DNA from: Desulfobacter vibrioformis DSM 8776
GTDB taxonomy: Bacteria; Desulfobacterota; Desulfobacteria; Desulfobacterales; Desulfobacteraceae
NCBI RefSeq assembly: GCF_000745975.1
Contig: NZ_JQKJ01000002.1
Span: forward strand, 124,001-188,000
Direction: 5' to 3'
Length of the DNA: 64,000 nucleotides
Of the stretch, positions 8,771 through 17,849 are shown piece by piece. Under the pieces are notes generated by a model. The model had not been told where the DNA came from and searched no databases. It saw only the letters and a program-made list of their open reading frames with translations. The translations under genes and the position numbers were made by a program. The stretch's first letter is position 1, and each line of letters begins with the position of its first letter.

Positions 8771-11700
8771 ATGTTTGAAGACGACGAAACCCTACAGATG
8801 TATATTGAAGAATCTCTGGATCACTTGGCAGACATTGAAAGTGATTTACTGACCATTGAGGAAGGCGGCGCAAATATTGATCTTGACCTGGTCAACAATG
8901 TTTTCAGAGCGGCCCATTCTGTCAAAGGCGGTGCAGGATTCATGGGGCTGACAACCATTAAAAATCTTGCACACCATCTTGAAAATGTACTAGGAATGAT
9001 CCGAAACAGAGAACTAATTCCTGATTCTGAAAAAATAAGCATATTACTCAAAGGGTTTGACGAGCTTGAAAGTCTGTTGAAGAACATTCAAACCAGCAAT
9101 GGTGTTGATATTTCCGCCCATGTCCAGGCGTTGGAAAATATAACCAGTGCGACAACACCTGAGCCTGTCCAGAAGGCGGGGCAAGAGGTCCAGGTAGCCG
9201 CTCCGGCAGAAGTACTTGCTGATATTTCACTTCGGGACGGCAGAAAATTTCAGCAGGTACCGCTTAAGGAAATTGAAACCTGCAAGGCCGAGGGCAAAAA
9301 TCTGTTCCTTGTTGAATATGACCTGATCAACGATATTCAGCAGCAATCCAAAAAGCCTATGGACGTTTTAAACAATCTGTCTAAAACCGGCACCGTTATT
9401 GAAACCAGAATTGATTCAGGCAGCGCGGGCACACTCGGCGACGCAGGCATGCCTGGAAAGCTTCCTTTCCAGGTACTGTTTGCCTCCATTATCGAACATG
9501 ATATGGCCGAGACTCTATTTGGCGTCGCAAATCGGTGCATCCATGTCATTACAGACGATATGATCAGCTCTGCCGCAGACAGCACCGGTGAAACCCCGCC
9601 GCCTCTGCCCCAGCCTGTTGAAATAGTAAGCGCAGCGCCCCAGCCCGCTCCTGTGGCCACACCGGCAGTTGCAGTTGCAAAACAGCAGAACAAACCGACA
9701 ATTCAGGAAGCCCCTGTGGACAAACCCCAGGAAAAAGATTTGGCCATTGGCGGGAAACCCCAGAACTCTTTGCGTGTTAATGTCGGGCTGCTTGACACGT
9801 TGATGAACCTTGCCGGAGAGCTTGTACTCAGCAGAAACCAGCTTCTTCAGGGAGTCAACTCGTCTAACATAAAGGCAACAGAGCTTTCCAGCCAGCGAAT
9901 TGACATGATCACATCAGAACTCCAGGAAGCGATCATGCGCACGCGGATGCAGCCCATTGCCAATATCCTGAACAAATTTACCCGGGTGGTCAGGGATCTG
10001 TCCCACCAGTTGGGAAAATCCATAGATCTGGAAATCGAAGGCAAGGATGTTGAGCTGGATAAAACCATCCTGGAATCCATCAATGACCCGTTGACCCACC
10101 TTATAAGAAACTCCGTTGACCATGGCATTGAAACACCCATGGAAAGGGAGCAGATGGGCAAAGATGGCACGGGAAAAATTGTTTTAAAGGCATTCCACGA
10201 TGCAGGCCAGGTCAATCTTGTCATCTCAGACGATGGACGGGGACTGTATCCTGACAAAATAGCCTCATCTGCCATTGAAAAAGGCCTGATATCCGAATCA
10301 CGGGTGGCGGAAATGTCGGATAAGCAAAAAACCGAACTGATTTTCCTACCGGGATTTTCAACGGCCAAGGAGGTCACGGATGTGTCCGGCCGTGGCGTAG
10401 GCATGGATGTGGTGGTCACAAACATTGAGGCGTTAGGCGGGATTATAGAACTTGATTCAACACCCGGACAGGGAACCGATATTCAGATCAAGCTGCCTTT
10501 GACCCTGGCCATTATTCCCAGTCAGATCACCTCTGTCGGCAATGAACGCTATGCAGTTCCCCAGGTCAACCTCAACGAACTGCTCAGGATTCCGGCAAGC
10601 CAGATCAAAGAAAAAATTGAAAAAGTCGGGGATGCCGATGTTGTCAGGCTCAGGGGCGAGCTTCTTCCCCTTTTGGACCTGGCGGACATGCTCGGCATCC
10701 AGCGCACTTATGTTGACCCTGAAACCGGCGAAAAACACGAAGACCGCAGGACCAGGATCGCTGACCGCCGATCAAAGGTCCACATGCCCGGAGAGGTTTC
10801 TGTTTCTGAGAATGAGACAGAAAATAAAACAAAAAGAGAGAAAAGCGACCGCCGTTATCGTGCCTCTTCTGCGATCAATATTGCGGTTGTATCTGCCGGG
10901 GCATTCAAATACGGCCTTGTGGTGGATCAGCTCCATGATTCCGAGGAAATCGTTGTTAAACCCGTGGGCCGGCATTTAAAAAAATGCACAGCCTATGCCG
11001 GTGCCACGATTATGGGTGACGGTAAGGTGGCGCTGATCCTTGATATATCCAACCTTGCCCAGATGGCCGAACTTTCCGCCGTTGCAGAAGCCAGCCAGAA
11101 TGCTGCCAAAGCCGCAGAGGAAGAAGAGGCGGCCAGAGCCGATAAGGTCGCGTTACTGACATTCAAGAATAACGAAAAAGAACATTTTGCCGCGCCGTTA
11201 AGTATTGTGGAACGTATTGAGCGGATCAAGACATCCGACATTGAGCAGATCGGCGGCCGCAAGGTTGTCCAGTACCGCGGCGGTTCCCTGCCCCTGTATG
11301 AACTCTCCCAGGTGGTAAACGTTCAACAACTCCAGGACAGAGACCAGCAGGAAGTTATTGTCTTCAAGGTTAAAGACCGGGAACTAGGGCTTATGGTTAC
11401 CCCGCCGGTGGATGCCCAGGAAGTTGTGCTTAACATTGACAGCTCTACCCTGAAGCAGCCTGCCATCAGCGGCTCCATGATTATCAACAACCATACCACG
11501 TTACTGGTGGATGTTTTTGAACTGGTTAAAACGTTGAACCCGGAATGGTTTGAAGCCGAAGCCAAGGCAGCCGCAACCATGGCCGAAGACGGCGGGAAAA
11601 TAATCCTGTTTGCTGAAGATTCAGCCTTTTTCAGAAACCAGGTCAAACAATTCATGGTAGAGGACGGCTTCAAGGTCATTGAAGCTGAAGACGGGCTTAT

Positions 11701-11962
11701 TGCCTGGGAACTGTTAAAAGAACGCGTTGATGAAATTGACCTGGTTGTAACGGATCTGGAAATGCCCAATATGGACGGATTCGAATTTACCAAGCGGATT
11801 AAGAATGATCCTGCCTATTCACATCTTTCCGTTATTGCCTTGACATCCCTTGCCAGCGAAGCGCATATTGAAAAAGGTAGATCAGTGGGTATTGACGAAT
11901 ATGAGATAAAACTTGACAGGGAAAAACTGATGGCTGTTATCAGGCAATATATGAATTTGTAA
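8771..11962 (+). CDS. cheA: Hybrid chemotaxis histidine kinase CheA with C-terminal receiver domain
   Basis: This 1063-residue kinase is much longer than classical CheA (about 650). Order: an Hpt (P1) domain with the phosphorylatable His in FRAAHSVKGGAGF (about residue 50), a Pro/Ala/Gln-rich linker, a P3 dimerisation helix pair, and an ATPase domain with RNSVDHGIE, DDGRGL and GRGVGMDVV (about 440-560). Two CheW-like domains follow; the first is interrupted by a charged insert around residues 650-700. A receiver domain ends the protein (about 940-1063), with the phospho-acceptor Asp in VVTDLEMPNMDG. CheA proteins phosphorylate CheY or CheB in response to coupled receptors; an attached receiver often acts as a phosphate sink or feedback. 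It is first in an operon with cheW, cheB, cheR and a HEAT-receiver gene. This arrangement resembles alternative-function clusters rather than a textbook flagellar set. Confidence 0.93.
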   Translation: MFEDDETLQMYIEESLDHLADIESDLLTIEEGGANIDLDLVNNVFRAAHSVKGGAGFMGLTTIKNLAHHLENVLGMIRNRELIPDSEKISILLKGFDELESLLKNIQTSNGVDISAHVQALENITSATTPEPVQKAGQEVQVAAPAEVLADISLRDGRKFQQVPLKEIETCKAEGKNLFLVEYDLINDIQQQSKKPMDVLNNLSKTGTVIETRIDSGSAGTLGDAGMPGKLPFQVLFASIIEHDMAETLFGVANRCIHVITDDMISSAADSTGETPPPLPQPVEIVSAAPQPAPVATPAVAVAKQQNKPTIQEAPVDKPQEKDLAIGGKPQNSLRVNVGLLDTLMNLAGELVLSRNQLLQGVNSSNIKATELSSQRIDMITSELQEAIMRTRMQPIANILNKFTRVVRDLSHQLGKSIDLEIEGKDVELDKTILESINDPLTHLIRNSVDHGIETPMEREQMGKDGTGKIVLKAFHDAGQVNLVISDDGRGLYPDKIASSAIEKGLISESRVAEMSDKQKTELIFLPGFSTAKEVTDVSGRGVGMDVVVTNIEALGGIIELDSTPGQGTDIQIKLPLTLAIIPSQITSVGNERYAVPQVNLNELLRIPASQIKEKIEKVGDADVVRLRGELLPLLDLADMLGIQRTYVDPETGEKHEDRRTRIADRRSKVHMPGEVSVSENETENKTKREKSDRRYRASSAINIAVVSAGAFKYGLVVDQLHDSEEIVVKPVGRHLKKCTAYAGATIMGDGKVALILDISNLAQMAELSAVAEASQNAAKAAEEEEAARADKVALLTFKNNEKEHFAAPLSIVERIERIKTSDIEQIGGRKVVQYRGGSLPLYELSQVVNVQQLQDRDQQEVIVFKVKDRELGLMVTPPVDAQEVVLNIDSSTLKQPAISGSMIINNHTTLLVDVFELVKTLNPEWFEAEAKAAATMAEDGGKIILFAEDSAFFRNQVKQFMVEDGFKVIEAEDGLIAWELLKERVDEIDLVVTDLEMPNMDGFEFTKRIKNDPAYSHLSVIALTSLASEAHIEKGRSVGIDEYEIKLDREKLMAVIRQYMNL

Positions 11963-11999
11963 AACAGCCACAAAGCAGATATCCGTTAAGGAGTTTTAC

Positions 12000-12449
12000 A
12001 TGACAAAAGAGACCAAAGAAACCACATCCAATGACATAGAGTTCTCCACATTCTATGTTGGCGGGGCCATTTGTGGAATCGACATATTAAATATTCAGGA
12101 GATCAATAAGCATTTTGAAATTACACAGGTGCCCCAGTCATCTGAATACGTCAAGGGCATATTGAATCTTCGGGGCAGAATTGTGACCATTATTGACCTG
12201 GGCAAAAAACTGGGTCTGTCTCCGGTTGCGCCAAGCAAAGACAACCGCAACATCATTGTCAATTCTGAAGATGAGCATATCGGCCTTCTGGTGGATGCCA
12301 TTTCCGATGTGGTCATCACCCAGAAGGAAAAAATAGAGTCCGCACCGTCAAACATTGGTGGTGTCAAAGGCAAATTTTTCCAGGGTGTTTTAAAAACAAA
12401 AAATCAGTTGATTGGAATTCTTGATATTGATGAGGTGCTCAAAGAATAA
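12000..12449 (+). CDS. cheW: Chemotaxis coupling protein CheW
   Basis: This 149-residue protein is a single CheW domain. It has the typical series FYVGGAICGIDILNIQEI, VKGILNLRGRIVTIIDL and HIGLLVDAISDVV. CheW links receptor tips to the P5 domain of CheA in signalling arrays in the cytoplasm. It follows cheA by 37 nt with a GGAG ribosome site, and its stop overlaps the cheB start by one base (TAATG), so the two are probably translationally coupled. The last 15 residues differ from E. coli CheW but keep the length normal. Confidence 0.93.
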   Translation: MTKETKETTSNDIEFSTFYVGGAICGIDILNIQEINKHFEITQVPQSSEYVKGILNLRGRIVTIIDLGKKLGLSPVAPSKDNRNIIVNSEDEHIGLLVDAISDVVITQKEKIESAPSNIGGVKGKFFQGVLKTKNQLIGILDIDEVLKE

Positions 12450-13546
12450 TGAACACCATCACCGTTCTTGTTGTTGATGATACAATTGTTTACCGTAAAA
12501 TTGTTGGGGACGCACTCAAACAGATGCCGGGCATTGAGGTGGTCGGTACCGCAAACAACGGAAAAATTGCCCTTTCAAAAATTAAAACCCTTAAACCGGA
12601 CCTGATGACCCTGGATATTGAAATGCCGGAAATGAACGGCATTGAACTCCTTCAGGAACTTCAGAAGATGGACAGCCCGCCCTTGGTAATCATGGTCTCC
12701 ACCCTGACCCACCAGGGAGGCGTGCTGACCCTGCGGGCTCTGGAGCTTGGTGCCTTTGACTTTCTGCCCAAGCCTGAACAAGGCAACATGGCAGAAAATA
12801 TGCTCAAAGTCCAAAAAGCCCTTGAGCCTATTGTACGCCATGTCAAACGCCATAAATTCGGAATCATTGATCCTCCGGCCAGACCCAAACATGCGGCGCC
12901 GATTCAGACAAGGGCTGCGGAACCAAAGGCTTCCCCCAGGCCGGTATCGTCCAGGCCAGCCGGTATCAGGTCCAAATCCGAAATTATAGGTATCGGCATA
13001 TCCACCGGCGGTCCCAATGCATTGACAAAAATGATACCCATGCTGCCCAGGGACCTCAAGGTACCGGTCCTCATTGTACAGCATATGCCGCCTGTATTTA
13101 CGGCATCCCTTGCCGCCAGTCTGGATAAAAAGTCCGCTCTTGACGTCAAAGAGGCCAAGGATGGAGACATCATCGAACCCGGCAAGGTATTCATTGCCCC
13201 CGGAGGCAAACAGATGAAAATTGTTGCAGGGGCGGACGGTTTGACCCGAAAAATAAAAATTACGGATGATCCACCGGAAAATTCATGCAAACCCTCGGCA
13301 GATTATCTGTTTCGCTCCATTGCCCAGCACTATGTCGGCAGAGCTACAGGTGTCATCATGACCGGTATGGGCTCTGACGGAACAAAAGGGCTTGTCCTGA
13401 TGAAAAACAACGGCAGTTTCATTATTGCCCAGGATGAAAAGACATGCACCGTTTACGGCATGCCCAAAGAACCCACGGAATCCGGGATAGTCGATGTCAT
13501 CGCACCATTGGAAAAAATTGCAGATGAAATCGTAAAAACCGTTTAA
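12449..13546 (+). CDS. cheB: Chemotaxis response regulator protein-glutamate methylesterase CheB
   Basis: This 365-residue protein has an N-terminal receiver (VVDDTIVYRK, phospho-acceptor Asp in MTLDIEMPEMNG, Lys in FLPKP). A Pro/Arg-rich linker follows, then the methylesterase domain. The catalytic triad is visible as Ser in GISTGGP, His in VQHMPP and Asp in GMGSDG. CheB removes methyl groups from, and deamidates, receptor glutamates after phosphorylation by CheA. The neighbouring cheR gene encodes the opposing methyltransferase. Because both adaptation enzymes are present but no receptor gene is, the receptor must be elsewhere on the chromosome. Confidence 0.95.
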   Translation: MNTITVLVVDDTIVYRKIVGDALKQMPGIEVVGTANNGKIALSKIKTLKPDLMTLDIEMPEMNGIELLQELQKMDSPPLVIMVSTLTHQGGVLTLRALELGAFDFLPKPEQGNMAENMLKVQKALEPIVRHVKRHKFGIIDPPARPKHAAPIQTRAAEPKASPRPVSSRPAGIRSKSEIIGIGISTGGPNALTKMIPMLPRDLKVPVLIVQHMPPVFTASLAASLDKKSALDVKEAKDGDIIEPGKVFIAPGGKQMKIVAGADGLTRKIKITDDPPENSCKPSADYLFRSIAQHYVGRATGVIMTGMGSDGTKGLVLMKNNGSFIIAQDEKTCTVYGMPKEPTESGIVDVIAPLEKIADEIVKTV

Positions 13547-13581
13547 CCTGAAACCCAGCAGCCGATACCGACACGATACTT

Positions 13582-14424
13582 ATGAGCAAAATCAAAGTAA
13601 CTCCGGAAGAATTCAAAACATTTTCCCAATATATTCTGGATATATCTGGGATTGCCCTCGGTATTGGGAAAGAATACCTTTTGGAAACCAGACTCAACCC
13701 TCTGTTTGCCAAATACCAGTGTAATTCATTTTCGGATTTGCTGAAAAAATCTAAACACGGTTTTAACAAAGAGCTGGAAGGCGAAATTATTGATGCCATA
13801 TCCACCAATGAAACCTATTTTTTCAGGGATAAATCGCCGTTCAAACTTCTCCAGCATAAAATACTGCCGGACCTGATCGATAAACGTTCAAAAAAGAGTT
13901 TTGGCAAACCCACCATAAGGATATGGAGTGCGGCCAATTCAACGGGGCAGGAACTATACAGTATTGCCATGACCATGATTGAAATGGGTGTAACGCTTGA
14001 CAAGTACAATATCAGGCTGTTTGGTACGGATATCTCAGATGCAGCCATTGCCAAGGCCAGTTACGGCGTTTACAACAAATTTGAAGTGGCGCGCGGGCTT
14101 GAGCCTGCCCGGCTTAACAGATTCTTTCAACCCAAGGAGGACAAGTATAAGGTTAAAGACGAGCTTCGGGCCATGGTTCAGTTCAAAAAAATGAACCTGA
14201 TGAAACCGTTTATCGGTATTGGAAAATTTGATATTGTCCTTTGCCGGAATGTGATGATCTATTTCACCACCGAAGATCGCCGGAAAATTTATTCAAATAT
14301 TTCAAAGGTCATGGAACCGGACGGATACCTTTTGATCGGTTCCACGGAATCGCTGGTCAATGACACAGACCTTTTTGCATCTTTCAGGTATTTAAACTCG
14401 GTATTTTACCAGTTTAAAAGTTAG
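13582..14424 (+). CDS. cheR: Chemotaxis protein methyltransferase CheR
   Basis: This 280-residue protein has the all-helical CheR N-domain, then the SAM-dependent methyltransferase domain. Visible motifs are TNETYFFRD, the SAM-binding IWSAANSTGQELYSIAM (about residues 112-130, where classical CheR has a GCSTGEEPYS motif), FGTDISDAAIAKA, and FDIVLCRNVMIYF. It methylates glutamates of chemoreceptors for adaptation. The stop overlaps the ribosome-binding region of the HEAT-receiver gene. The Cys-to-Asn change in the motif (AANSTGQ for the usual AGCSTGE) is probably neutral, since the loop is otherwise intact. Confidence 0.93.
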   Translation: MSKIKVTPEEFKTFSQYILDISGIALGIGKEYLLETRLNPLFAKYQCNSFSDLLKKSKHGFNKELEGEIIDAISTNETYFFRDKSPFKLLQHKILPDLIDKRSKKSFGKPTIRIWSAANSTGQELYSIAMTMIEMGVTLDKYNIRLFGTDISDAAIAKASYGVYNKFEVARGLEPARLNRFFQPKEDKYKVKDELRAMVQFKKMNLMKPFIGIGKFDIVLCRNVMIYFTTEDRRKIYSNISKVMEPDGYLLIGSTESLVNDTDLFASFRYLNSVFYQFKS

Positions 14425-14438
14425 TGGAGCCAAGTACT

Positions 14439-16118
14439 ATGGGTGGTATTAATGCACAAGATTTTATTAATGAACTAATTTTCTGTCTCAACGAAAAAGA
14501 TACAGTCAAGGCCAAGGCCCTGCTTCAATTTGCATCGGACGCCGACGTTGATGTCCAGGTACAGAAAATGGCCCTGGCAGAGCTTGCAAAAGGACCTGAA
14601 ACCGTTGTTTTTCCTTTGCTTGGATACCTTACCAAAATAGAAATTTCCAACACGGAAATCCAGGAAAGCCTGTATGATCTGATTTTGGACAAAGCATACG
14701 GCAATACCAATCTGGTCACAGAATATATTACGCAAAACAACGAAAAAAAGACCCGGATTCAATTTATCAGGGCAGCCGGAGATCTGTTCCTTGAAGAAAC
14801 CATCCCGGTTCTAATCCAGGTTGTGCAGGATGAAACAGACCGGGAAATCATTATCCCGGCCATTCATTCACTTGCTGTATTCCGCAAACCCGAATGCCTT
14901 GAAATCTTTTCTTTGTTTACCACGCATTCAGACCCCGACGTCATCAAAGCAGCCATTTTCGCCATCGGGGCCTTGTCCAATCCCCTTGCAGCAGATACCC
15001 TGATCAGTTTTTTATGCGAAAATGAGATCATAAACAAACTGGTTGTTCAGGCCTTGGCAGATAAGCAGGAACTTTATGACCTGGAAAAAATAACCCGTCT
15101 TCTATCGTCCCCTGTCACCATTATCAGGGACACGGCCATTGATGAGCTTATCAATATGGGGAAAAAGGCCACTCCGCTTCTCACCAGGGCATTCCAGAAT
15201 GCAGAAGCCGACTATATGGTGCATCTGATCACCACCCTTGGCTACATAGAGGATCAGGCTGCTATTCCCGCCATCATGGACATTATCAATACCCAGCCCA
15301 AGGATGCCAACATCCGCCAGGCCGCTTACGAAGCCATGGAACGTATTCCTTCGCCCCGTACAGCCATCTGTCTGGTCCAGGGTCTCCAGGACCCGGAAGA
15401 ATCCGTGCGCATGAGTGCAGCCCGGGCCATTGACAAAAATCTGTCAAAACCATTGGTAGCCGGACTGAAAAATATTATCCGGGACAAATCCCCCGAAGCA
15501 ATATCAACTGTAGGCGCACTTATAGATACCGATGCAACCAATATTTTCAGTTTTTTAATGGGTGAAGAATCCTTCAGGGAACTTGCCGGCACCCATATTG
15601 CTGAAAAAGCATCCCCTTCCACCCGCAAAGCCTTTTTAAAAAATATGGAGTCCTTAGGGCAGGTTGAGTTTGCCAAAGAAATTGCATCAAGAATCACCGG
15701 CGAGGATCAGGAAAAAGAGTTACCTTCTGTGAAAATTGTTGTGGTGGATGACTCAAAAATGATGCTTAAACTATATCAGAACAAATTGTCTCACCTGGGA
15801 CTTGCCTGTGAAACCTACCACCGGCCGGAAGATGCGATGAAACGGATACTGTCCGGGAAAACAAACCTTGTCATTACGGATTTAAACATGCCCAACATCA
15901 GCGGTCTGGAACTTACCATGGAAATAAGGCGCAAATTTACCCGGACGGATCTGCCCATTCTGATGATCACCACCCAAAGTGATTTTATAGAAGAAAAAGA
16001 CGGAGATGTAGATGTCAACGAGGTCCTTTTGAAAAAATCCGGCATCAATAAAGTCCTTCACAAACCCTTTAATGACAATGAGTTCAAAAATTCTATTTTT
16101 AAACTGCTGCCCACCTGA
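14439..16118 (+). CDS. HEAT-repeat protein with C-terminal receiver domain
   Basis: This 559-residue protein has about 420 residues of paired-helix HEAT-type repeats. Repeat cores include IPVLIQVVQDETDREIIIPA, DVIKAAIFAIGAL and DPEESVRMSAARAI. A receiver domain follows (about 430-559, VVDDSKMMLK, Asp in LVITDLNMPNISG). I chose ATG 14439 because GGAG lies 10 nt upstream; the alternative GTG overlaps the cheR stop. As the last gene of the cheAWBR cluster, it is probably phosphorylated by the hybrid CheA. The HEAT solenoid is then a protein-binding output. No effector is evident nearby. The combination is uncommon among chemotaxis operons. Confidence 0.88.
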   Translation: MGGINAQDFINELIFCLNEKDTVKAKALLQFASDADVDVQVQKMALAELAKGPETVVFPLLGYLTKIEISNTEIQESLYDLILDKAYGNTNLVTEYITQNNEKKTRIQFIRAAGDLFLEETIPVLIQVVQDETDREIIIPAIHSLAVFRKPECLEIFSLFTTHSDPDVIKAAIFAIGALSNPLAADTLISFLCENEIINKLVVQALADKQELYDLEKITRLLSSPVTIIRDTAIDELINMGKKATPLLTRAFQNAEADYMVHLITTLGYIEDQAAIPAIMDIINTQPKDANIRQAAYEAMERIPSPRTAICLVQGLQDPEESVRMSAARAIDKNLSKPLVAGLKNIIRDKSPEAISTVGALIDTDATNIFSFLMGEESFRELAGTHIAEKASPSTRKAFLKNMESLGQVEFAKEIASRITGEDQEKELPSVKIVVVDDSKMMLKLYQNKLSHLGLACETYHRPEDAMKRILSGKTNLVITDLNMPNISGLELTMEIRRKFTRTDLPILMITTQSDFIEEKDGDVDVNEVLLKKSGINKVLHKPFNDNEFKNSIFKLLPT

Positions 16119-16156
16119 TACAATCCAAAGAAGCCTCCCATAAGGAATTTTACCCC

Positions 16157-16615
16157 ATGATCAGAAAAGCCCTCATCCATGATGTTGTCCCCATACACGC
16201 CCTGCTTAAATTTTATGCCGGAAAGGGAGAACTTCTAGGCCGCCCCTTAAGCAACCTTTACGACCATTTACGGGATTTTTGGGTATATGAAGATGATGAT
16301 ACCGGCATCATAACAGGTTGTGCAGCCCTGGCCTTTTGCTGGGAAGATATCGCTGAAATCCGCTCCGTTGCGGTAAAAGAGGAACACAATGGTCAGGGGA
16401 TCGGATCAGCCCTTACAGAACGCTGTATCCAGGAAGCCTTTTATTTTAAATTAAAAACATTGTTTGCGCTGACCTACCGCCCGGATTTTTTCGCCCGTTT
16501 CGGATTTGCAATAACTGAAAAAAGCAACCTGCCCATGGTCAAAATCTGGGCCGGGTGCCTGGACTGTGTTAAGTTTCCGGATTGTGATGAGATAGCGATG
16601 ATCAAAGAGTTATAG
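16157..16615 (+). CDS. argA: GNAT acetyltransferase, probable short-form N-acetylglutamate synthase
   Basis: This 152-residue protein is a single GNAT domain. The acetyl-CoA loop is HNGQGIGSALTERC (about residues 78-91), and the C-terminus has CLDCVKFPDCDEIAMIKEL. That Cys-x2-Cys...Cys-Asp-Glu tail is typical of the short ArgA-type N-acetylglutamate synthases of Deltaproteobacteria, which catalyse the first step of arginine synthesis. It lacks the amino-acid kinase domain of E. coli ArgA. A GGAA site lies upstream. It follows the chemotaxis-type operon by 38 nt but is probably a separate function that shares a transcript. A different small-molecule or protein acetyltransferase is possible. 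Confidence 0.75.
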   Translation: MIRKALIHDVVPIHALLKFYAGKGELLGRPLSNLYDHLRDFWVYEDDDTGIITGCAALAFCWEDIAEIRSVAVKEEHNGQGIGSALTERCIQEAFYFKLKTLFALTYRPDFFARFGFAITEKSNLPMVKIWAGCLDCVKFPDCDEIAMIKEL

Positions 16616-16622
16616 CTTTTGT

Positions 16623-17678
16623 TCAGGTATACACCATCTTGTAGGGAATGGGGGCATACTTTGATACGGACGGTTTGGGAAGGATCTGTTCTTCGGACAC
16701 GGTCAGCCAGTTATTATCCGGATTCAGTTCCCGAAGGCGTCCGCCTTCCGAGGGCAGGGCATGACTGGTGTAATCATACCAGACATTGAAAATACAGATA
16801 TAGAACTTACCCTGGCGGGCCACCACATAATTATTGGTAAAGGTGTTCTGGGGAACACCCACCTGCTGGGCCAAGGCCTTGACCTGGTCAACCACAAGCT
16901 TTACCAGGACGGACTTTGATACGCCTTTTTCATCGAAACGCAGCAGGCTTCGTGATTCGCTGGACGCAACATACACCGTCGTAATCGAGTTGAGCTGCCG
17001 GAAATACTGGGCAGCGACAACGGCAGCCGTCCTCCGGCCGCCGGCCAGCACAGGAACCCCATAATACTCAAACAATTTTTTTTGCATATTTTCAGCATAA
17101 CTATCCCCTTTCTCGTACAGGTCTTTGGAGATATAACGTAAAAATTTGGCAAGGGTTTCAGATGCATCTGCAATGGGCCAGTCCACCCTGACGTGAAAAT
17201 GGGTCAGGGCGTACTGGGTCTTCAGCCGCTGGTTGGGCTGGATTAAAATGGCATAATCCACGGGCAGCAGATTTTTAAGAAGAGAAAAGAAACCGTCGGA
17301 CTCAAAACATTTTATGTTCCGGTTGTAGTTTTCAATATCCGGAAAATCTTTGAGCCCCAGCAAATTGGTTTTCGTGGTTTTATTGACGTCAAAATACCGG
17401 ATATACTTTTTGTGAATTTTATCAATATAATCTTCACTGAAAATGATCAGAAATGAATTTTGTGCTTCAAACTCCACGGAAGGGATGCGCGCCCGGGGTT
17501 TGAGTTCCCTTAACTCAACAAAGGGATAAGGGGTCCGAAATTTTAAAAAATTATTGTAGGATCCCACAAGGGCGTAATCCAGAACAAACTGGTCCAGTTC
17601 ATCCCTTAATACCTGGTAATAGGATCGGCGCAGCCGGTCCTCTCTACTCAGAGCGTGCCGTAATTTGCAAAATTTCAC
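16623..17678 (-). CDS. Protein of unknown function, 351 residues
   Basis: I do not recognise this family. The protein is rich in aromatic and basic residues and lacks a signal peptide or membrane segment. Notable stretches are HFHVRVDWPIADASETL, VLAGGRRTAAVVAAQYFRQL and KFYICIFNVWYDYTSHAL, which look like mixed alpha/beta cytoplasmic folding. No nucleotide-binding loop, metal motif or HTH is evident. It is the last of a minus-strand series after pgk, but a 125-bp palindrome separates the two. Codon use matches the neighbouring housekeeping genes, so it is likely a real, resident gene. Confidence 0.7.
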   Translation of the reverse strand: MKFCKLRHALSREDRLRRSYYQVLRDELDQFVLDYALVGSYNNFLKFRTPYPFVELRELKPRARIPSVEFEAQNSFLIIFSEDYIDKIHKKYIRYFDVNKTTKTNLLGLKDFPDIENYNRNIKCFESDGFFSLLKNLLPVDYAILIQPNQRLKTQYALTHFHVRVDWPIADASETLAKFLRYISKDLYEKGDSYAENMQKKLFEYYGVPVLAGGRRTAAVVAAQYFRQLNSITTVYVASSESRSLLRFDEKGVSKSVLVKLVVDQVKALAQQVGVPQNTFTNNYVVARQGKFYICIFNVWYDYTSHALPSEGGRLRELNPDNNWLTVSEEQILPKPSVSKYAPIPYKMVYT

Positions 17679-17724
17679 CTCACGTTAGTCCTTTCTGGCT
17701 TTAGCTATTACCTGAAGGAAACCC

Positions 17725-17849
17725 GTGTTTGGACGAAAAGTTGCCCAGATGCAAGGCGCATAAAAATTTGTAACCGGAGCAACCTTATGGTTGTGAGGAT
17801 TGCAAATTTTTATGCAACGCCGCAGATGGGTGACTTTCCGTTCAAACAC
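17725..17849. repeat. 125-bp imperfect palindrome between pgk and the 351-residue gene
   Basis: The left arm (17725-17770) and the right arm (17803-17849) are about 46 nt each and pair with roughly 80 percent identity, including a perfect inner block gcataaaaatttg. A smaller inner pair (caacc ttat ggttg) sits at the centre. The right arm touches the pgk stop codon. As RNA it would form one long hairpin, which could end or protect the pgk transcript. As DNA it resembles a REP/MITE-like intergenic element. Confidence 0.75.
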
